This document shows, piece by piece, positions 5,692-9,382 of a stretch of DNA of 9,382 nucleotides. This DNA is from Coleofasciculus sp. S288 (GTDB lineage: Bacteria; Cyanobacteriota; Cyanobacteriia; Cyanobacteriales; Coleofasciculaceae). The DNA lies in contig JAIUYC010000082.1 in assembly GCA_020216575.1 (NCBI GenBank), forward strand, positions 1 to 9,382, written 5' to 3'. The notes under the pieces are model-generated. The model saw nothing but the letters and a program-made list of their open reading frames with translations. It did no database searches and was not told the origin of the DNA. Every line of letters begins with the position of its first letter. The stretch's first letter is position 1. The translations under genes and the position numbers were made by a program.

Positions 5692-8600
5692 TCAGGAGTT
5701 CCGTTGTTGGGGCAATTTAATAGCAGGGGGTTGCAGTGGAATCTCTACAATGAACTCTGTTCCTTTCCCTGGTTCTGACAGACACCGCAGTTGCCCATTG
5801 TGTTTTTTGACAACAATTTGATAACTAATAGACAATCCCAAACCCGTGCCTTTTCCAACAGGTTTGGTGGTAAAGAATGGGTCAAAAATCCGTGCCTTAA
5901 TCTCTTCGGAAATGCCCGGGCCGTTATCAGCAATTCGGATTACCACCCAGCCATTGTCCACTACTGCGGTATGAATCTTAATACAAGGGCTTGCAAGTTG
6001 CTGATTGATTTGAGAAGAACCTTCAACTTTCAACTTCTCCAATGCATCGATCGCATTACTGAGGAGATTCATAAAAACCTGATTGAGCTGTCCTGGATAG
6101 CATTCCACCTGGGGGAGATTCCCATACTCTTTGACTAGCTTAATGTTAGACGCTTCAGGTCTTAAGCGGTGCTGCAAAATCAAGAGGGTGTTATCAATGC
6201 CCTCGTGAATATTCACCTGTTTCCGTTCCGCTTCATCCAGTCGCGAGAAATTTTTTAAGCTGTTGACAATCTGGCGAATGCGGTGTGTTCCCATCTTCAT
6301 TGAACTGAATAATTTGGGGAAATCTTGCCGGATGAAGTCGAAATCAATCGCCTCGTAATGATCTTCAATATCGGGTATGGGTTGGGGATAGTGCTTGCTA
6401 TAGAGTTCCACCAATTCCAGCAAATCGCGAGTATATTGATCAGCATGGACGATATTGCCGGAGATGAAGCTCACTGGGTTATTAATTTCGTGGGCAACAC
6501 CCGCAACTAATTGCCCCAAGCTTGACATTTTTTCAGTCTGAACCAATTGGAGCTGAGTTTGTTGGAGTTCCTGGAGAGTGGTTTCTAGCTGGATTGTTTG
6601 CGCTTTCAATGCCGCTTCCGACTGTCGCAGTGCTGCTTCTGCTGCCTTGCGCTCTGTCAGTTCATCAGCTAGCTGTTTGAAGAGTGCTGCTTGCTGAATG
6701 GCTACACTTAACTGCACGCTCAACTGTCTGAGCAGTTCTACCGTCGAATCTTGCCACTGCCGGGTTCCAGAGCATTGATGGGCAATTAGCAGTCCCCAGA
6801 GTTGGTTTCCTTGCAGGATGGGAACCACTAGGTTAGCGCGAACCTGAAACCGCTCTAGTAATTCAATATGGCAAGACGCCAGCTCGGCTTTGTAAATATC
6901 CGGAGTGACTCGAATCCAACCTTTTTGGTAGAGATGAGCTTGAGTTTTCTTAAAACAGTGATCCTCGATCGTCATTCCTAGAATTGGCATCCATTCCTCA
7001 CCAACGGACTCCACGACTATCGTTCCACTCCAATCTGGGTTAAAGCGGTAGATCAGTGTGCGATCGCAGGCGAGAAATTGCCGCACTTCTGCCACCGCAG
7101 TATTGAGAACGTCGTCCAGATTCAATGACTGACGGATGCGCTGATTCATCCCTGCCAGCAGTTGCTCTCGTATGGCTTGCTGGCGCAGTCTGTGTTCCGT
7201 CTGTTTTCGTTCTGTGATGTCGCGGAACGACCAGATTCTGCCGTAAGACTCGCCATCTAGGGATAACACGGGGGCTGAGTAACGTTCAAAAAACCGTCCG
7301 TCATGTAAGGGAATTTCATCACGGCTAATCAGGTTGGGATTTTCATCGAGATGCTCGATTTGTTGGAAGATCTGTTGCGGCTGGGCAATTGAGGGAAGTA
7401 CGTAGTTGAGGACTTTTTTTTCATCGCCGGAGTGCATTAGCTCCTCCGGAATTTGCCACATTTCCCAGAAGCGGCGATTGTAGCTGGCGATCGCGCCTTG
7501 TTCGTCAATCACCAAAACACCATCAAGATTGGCTTCCTGTTGCGCTTTCAACAAGGCATTGCTCCGTTGCAGTTCCTTTTGCGCTTGCTCTCGATGGGTG
7601 ATGTTTCGAGCCATAACCATACCGATAGAGATTTCTCTATCTTCATCGGTAACTGGCAGAGTATAGACGAGGTAAATCTGACTGCCAAAGGGAAACTTAA
7701 ATACCTTTGTTTCTCCCGCCAGCGCCGCTCGATAGGCTGGCTCAAAGACGTCACAGATTTCTGGTGGAAACGTATCCCGCAGCGTCTTCCCTTCCACTAA
7801 CTCTTTAGAAAGCCCTAGTGTGGCTAACTCGATTCCTTCAGCAATTAAGTAGCGCAGGTTTCGGTCAAACAACAGCACAACACCATTGGGAATGTTTTTC
7901 GCTAGGGTGCGGTATAGTTCTTCACTCCTTTGCAGGGCTGCTTCTGCCTGTTTGCGATCGCGAATATCCCGGAAAATACCCTGAGCCATTGGCTCTCCGT
8001 CCAGTTCAACCCGGCTACCCGTAATATCAACTGGAACCGTCGTCCCATCCTTTCGCAGCACCAGGGTTTCAAAGGAAGGTCCCCGGTTATGTAAAACAAT
8101 CCCGCCGAAATGGTGATGGACCGCTTCCAGCACTTCAGGCGGATGGATTTGAACCACATTCATGTGAATCAACTCTTCCCGGCTGTAGCCCAGCAGTTCC
8201 GCCGCCTGCTGATTCACTTCAACCAGGTTGCCCCGGGCATCTGCCAGCAGAATGGCATCACTGGCAAAGTCCATCACGGCACGATACCGTTGTTCACTTT
8301 TCTGAAATGCCAGGGTGCGCTCCTCTACCCGTCGTTCCAACTCCTGATTCAACTGCTCCAGCACCTGGTTTGCCTGTTGCCGTTCGATCGCAATGCCAGC
8401 CATATTGGCAGCCTGGGCAATCCGGTTTAACTCTCCAGGTTGCGGCGTTCGGCAATCCCGGTAGTACACCCCAAAGGTTCCCAGAACCCGACCATCGCTG
8501 GCAAAGATAGGAAAAGACCAGCAGGCTTTTAAGCCGTGGGGCAATGCCAGATCTCGACCGATCTGCCAGAGGGGATCGGTGGCAATATCCGAAACAATCA

Positions 8601-9382
8601 CAGGTTCCCGCCGAAAGGCTGCCGTGCCGCAGGACCCAATCCCTTCCCCAATTGGGATGCCATCGATCGACTGGAGGTAGGATTCCGGCAACTGGGGGGC
8701 AGGTCCGGAGTGCAGCAGACCGGACTGATCGCACAACATCACGGAACAGAGGGCACCATCTAATTGCAACTCCATCACTCCCAGGAGCGCCGCTAAAATC
8801 TCTGGCAACGGTTCAGATCTGGCAATGCGCTCCAGAATTTGATTCTGAATTTCCAGCTGCATTTCTGCCCGTTTGCGATCGCTGATATTCCGCGCAACCC
8901 ACAGGACGGTCTCCGGAGTCAGGGGATAGCATTTGGTATTAAACCACTGTTCTGTTCCCTGGATGAGCAGGCTATACTCACACTCCTGGGTCTGCCCGGT
9001 ATCCAGGGCTTGCCGGATGCAGGACAGGAAAAATTCGGTTTGTTCTGCGGGAAAGAAATCTCGCAGCATCGTTCCCACCAACTCTTCGCTGGGTCGGAGA
9101 AGATTGCTGGAGTACCAGGAAGGAATTTTGAGGTATCTTCCGTCCCGATCGAGAACCAGCACCACATCTTCCATGGCGGCAAACAGACCCCGCAGCTCTG
9201 CCTCAGATTCCAGCAGGGCAGCTTCCGTTTGCTGATGGGCATCCAGTTCTGCCTGTAGTTGTTCGTGGGTGGCTGCCTGTTGAATGGCGATCGCCAGTTG
9301 TACCGCAATTTCATCCAGCAGGGTCAGATCGCTCTCCTGCCAGGAACGGTTACTGGCACACTGATGCCCAATCAGCAGCCCC
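5692..9382 (-). CDS. Multi-PAS/GAF sensor histidine kinase with a cyanobacteriochrome GAF (5' end outside window)
   Basis: The frame ends at TGA 5694-5692 and stays open to the window edge, so 1229 residues are visible and the start is missing. Methionine at 9174 (residue 1 below) is internal: 69 codons before it read as the end of a GAF domain ([15 protein letters not shown]...). Visible order: GAF end; PAS at about 1-102; ordinary GAF at 110-265; coiled coil 266-292; PAS 293-408; PAS 415-530; PAS 540-658; bilin-type GAF 665-835; coiled coil 836-880; HisKA with phospho-acceptor His895 in VAHEINNP; HATPase with N box [14 protein letters not shown] (Asn1040), DNGPGI (1083-1088), FDPFFTTK (1097-1104) and GKGTGLGLS (1107-1115). 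All catalytic boxes are intact, so it should autophosphorylate and pass phosphate to a separate response regulator; no receiver domain is present at the C-terminus. No membrane segment is seen in the visible part. The gene is convergent with the WD40 gene, 3 bases apart. Confidence 0.95.
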   Translation of the reverse strand, partial: GLLIGHQCASNRSWQESDLTLLDEIAVQLAIAIQQAATHEQLQAELDAHQQTEAALLESEAELRGLFAAMEDVVLVLDRDGRYLKIPSWYSSNLLRPSEELVGTMLRDFFPAEQTEFFLSCIRQALDTGQTQECEYSLLIQGTEQWFNTKCYPLTPETVLWVARNISDRKRAEMQLEIQNQILERIARSEPLPEILAALLGVMELQLDGALCSVMLCDQSGLLHSGPAPQLPESYLQSIDGIPIGEGIGSCGTAAFRREPVIVSDIATDPLWQIGRDLALPHGLKACWSFPIFASDGRVLGTFGVYYRDCRTPQPGELNRIAQAANMAGIAIERQQANQVLEQLNQELERRVEERTLAFQKSEQRYRAVMDFASDAILLADARGNLVEVNQQAAELLGYSREELIHMNVVQIHPPEVLEAVHHHFGGIVLHNRGPSFETLVLRKDGTTVPVDITGSRVELDGEPMAQGIFRDIRDRKQAEAALQRSEELYRTLAKNIPNGVVLLFDRNLRYLIAEGIELATLGLSKELVEGKTLRDTFPPEICDVFEPAYRAALAGETKVFKFPFGSQIYLVYTLPVTDEDREISIGMVMARNITHREQAQKELQRSNALLKAQQEANLDGVLVIDEQGAIASYNRRFWEMWQIPEELMHSGDEKKVLNYVLPSIAQPQQIFQQIEHLDENPNLISRDEIPLHDGRFFERYSAPVLSLDGESYGRIWSFRDITERKQTEHRLRQQAIREQLLAGMNQRIRQSLNLDDVLNTAVAEVRQFLACDRTLIYRFNPDWSGTIVVESVGEEWMPILGMTIEDHCFKKTQAHLYQKGWIRVTPDIYKAELASCHIELLERFQVRANLVVPILQGNQLWGLLIAHQCSGTRQWQDSTVELLRQLSVQLSVAIQQAALFKQLADELTERKAAEAALRQSEAALKAQTIQLETTLQELQQTQLQLVQTEKMSSLGQLVAGVAHEINNPVSFISGNIVHADQYTRDLLELVELYSKHYPQPIPDIEDHYEAIDFDFIRQDFPKLFSSMKMGTHRIRQIVNSLKNFSRLDEAERKQVNIHEGIDNTLLILQHRLRPEASNIKLVKEYGNLPQVECYPGQLNQVFMNLLSNAIDALEKLKVEGSSQINQQLASPCIKIHTAVVDNGWVVIRIADNGPGISEEIKARIFDPFFTTKPVGKGTGLGLSISYQIVVKKHNGQLRCLSEPGKGTEFIVEIPLQPPAIKLPQQRNS
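6670..7182 (-). other. DXCF-type cyanobacteriochrome GAF domain within the kinase
   Basis: This region encodes residues 665-835 of the kinase (counted from Met at 9174). The GAF has the phytochrome/cyanobacteriochrome pattern: [20 protein letters not shown], then EDHCFKK, then [20 protein letters not shown], then [11 protein letters not shown]. Asp738-His739-Cys740-Phe741 (codons 6963-6952) fits the DXCF motif, whose cysteine is the second chromophore linkage. Cys768-His769 (codons 6873-6868) is the canonical bilin-attachment Cys with its His. The cysteines are 28 residues apart, the same as Cys494 and Cys522 of TePixJ as I recall them. Known DXCF domains bind phycocyanobilin or phycoviolobilin and usually switch between blue- and green-absorbing states. 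Bilin binding here is inferred from these residues. Confidence 0.78.
9259..9382 (-). other. C-terminal part of another GAF domain of the kinase, cut by the window edge
   Basis: Reading the kinase frame from the right edge gives [18 protein letters not shown] followed by [19 protein letters not shown]. This parallels [18 protein letters not shown] and [19 protein letters not shown] of the bilin-type GAF at 6670-7182. The kinase therefore has at least two GAF domains of the same subtype. Whether this copy keeps chromophore cysteines cannot be told, because that part lies beyond base 9382. Confidence 0.8.

Larger units (their letters stand above)
1049..9294. repeat. Dispersed HIP1 octamers (GCGATCGC), ten copies
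   Basis: GCGATCGC occurs at 1049, 2275, 3928, 4576, 5089, 7060, 7487, 7954, 8875 and 9287 (start positions). A given octamer is expected about once per 65 kb at even base composition. HIP1 over-representation is a hallmark of many cyanobacterial genomes, so it supports the taxonomic reading. The copies sit mostly inside genes and do not mark an element boundary. Confidence 0.9.

Noticed and set aside
8294..8734. Minus-strand frame of 146 codons overlapping the kinase
   Set aside because: It lies entirely inside the well-supported kinase coding frame and its translation (Pro/Gly/Arg-rich) resembles no family; it is a frame shadow in GC-rich DNA.
8380..8844. The first complete GAF (residues 110-265) as a second bilin-binding domain
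   Set aside because: It lacks the DRxxxYRF block, the Cys-His pair and the DXCF motif. Its [16 protein letters not shown] segment marks an ordinary GAF.
9172..9174. ATG as the start codon of the kinase
   Set aside because: The same frame is open upstream to the window edge and encodes a recognisable GAF C-terminus, so this Met is internal.
1..9382. CRISPR array, tRNA or rRNA genes, complete insertion sequence
   Set aside because: No regularly spaced repeats, no cloverleaf or rRNA-like sequence and no transposase were seen on either strand.

Overview
The window looks like chromosomal DNA from a filamentous or otherwise multi-sensor-rich cyanobacterium. I count ten copies of the HIP1 octamer GCGATCGC in 9.4 kb, far above chance. 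The gene content also fits: large PAS/GAF histidine kinases, a WD40 protein with a membrane-anchored N-terminus, a cyanobacteriochrome-type GAF domain, and IS200/IS605-like palindromic debris. The exact genus cannot be read from the sequence.

Layout from left to right. (1) 30-626, minus: an exported CAP/SCP-domain protein. (2) 682/730-2046, plus, divergent from it: a CodA-type amidohydrolase (cytosine deaminase family) with a complete metal site but a changed substrate-contact position. (3) 2047-2700: about 650 bases with no intact gene. It holds a small palindrome like the ends of IS200/IS605 elements, an unidentified stretch open on both strands, and the broken C-terminus of a LysR-type regulator on the minus strand. 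(4) 2701-4092, plus: mgtE, a Mg2+ channel/transporter started at TTG behind a good Shine-Dalgarno. (5) 4111-5688, plus, 18 bases downstream and probably in the same transcript: a membrane-anchored coiled-coil protein with a seven-bladed WD40 propeller. (6) 5692 to the right edge, minus and convergent with a 3-base gap: a very large sensor histidine kinase. Its reading frame stays open to base 9382, so its start lies outside the window.

The most informative part is the kinase. Its visible order is (end of a GAF)-PAS-GAF-PAS-PAS-PAS-GAF-HisKA-HATPase. The last GAF carries both the DXCF cysteine motif and the canonical Cys-His pair, 28 residues apart, which is the signature of two-cysteine (DXCF) cyanobacteriochromes. 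It is therefore a candidate blue/green-light sensor directly next to the kinase core. The base composition of this gene also changes part-way: roughly 45-47% GC over the kinase-proximal part and roughly 56% over the upstream PAS/GAF modules, with the change at a PAS-PAS linker. This suggests a mosaic origin.

Apart from mgtE plus the WD40 gene, no pathway links the genes. I see no RNA gene, CRISPR array, or obviously novel multi-gene system.
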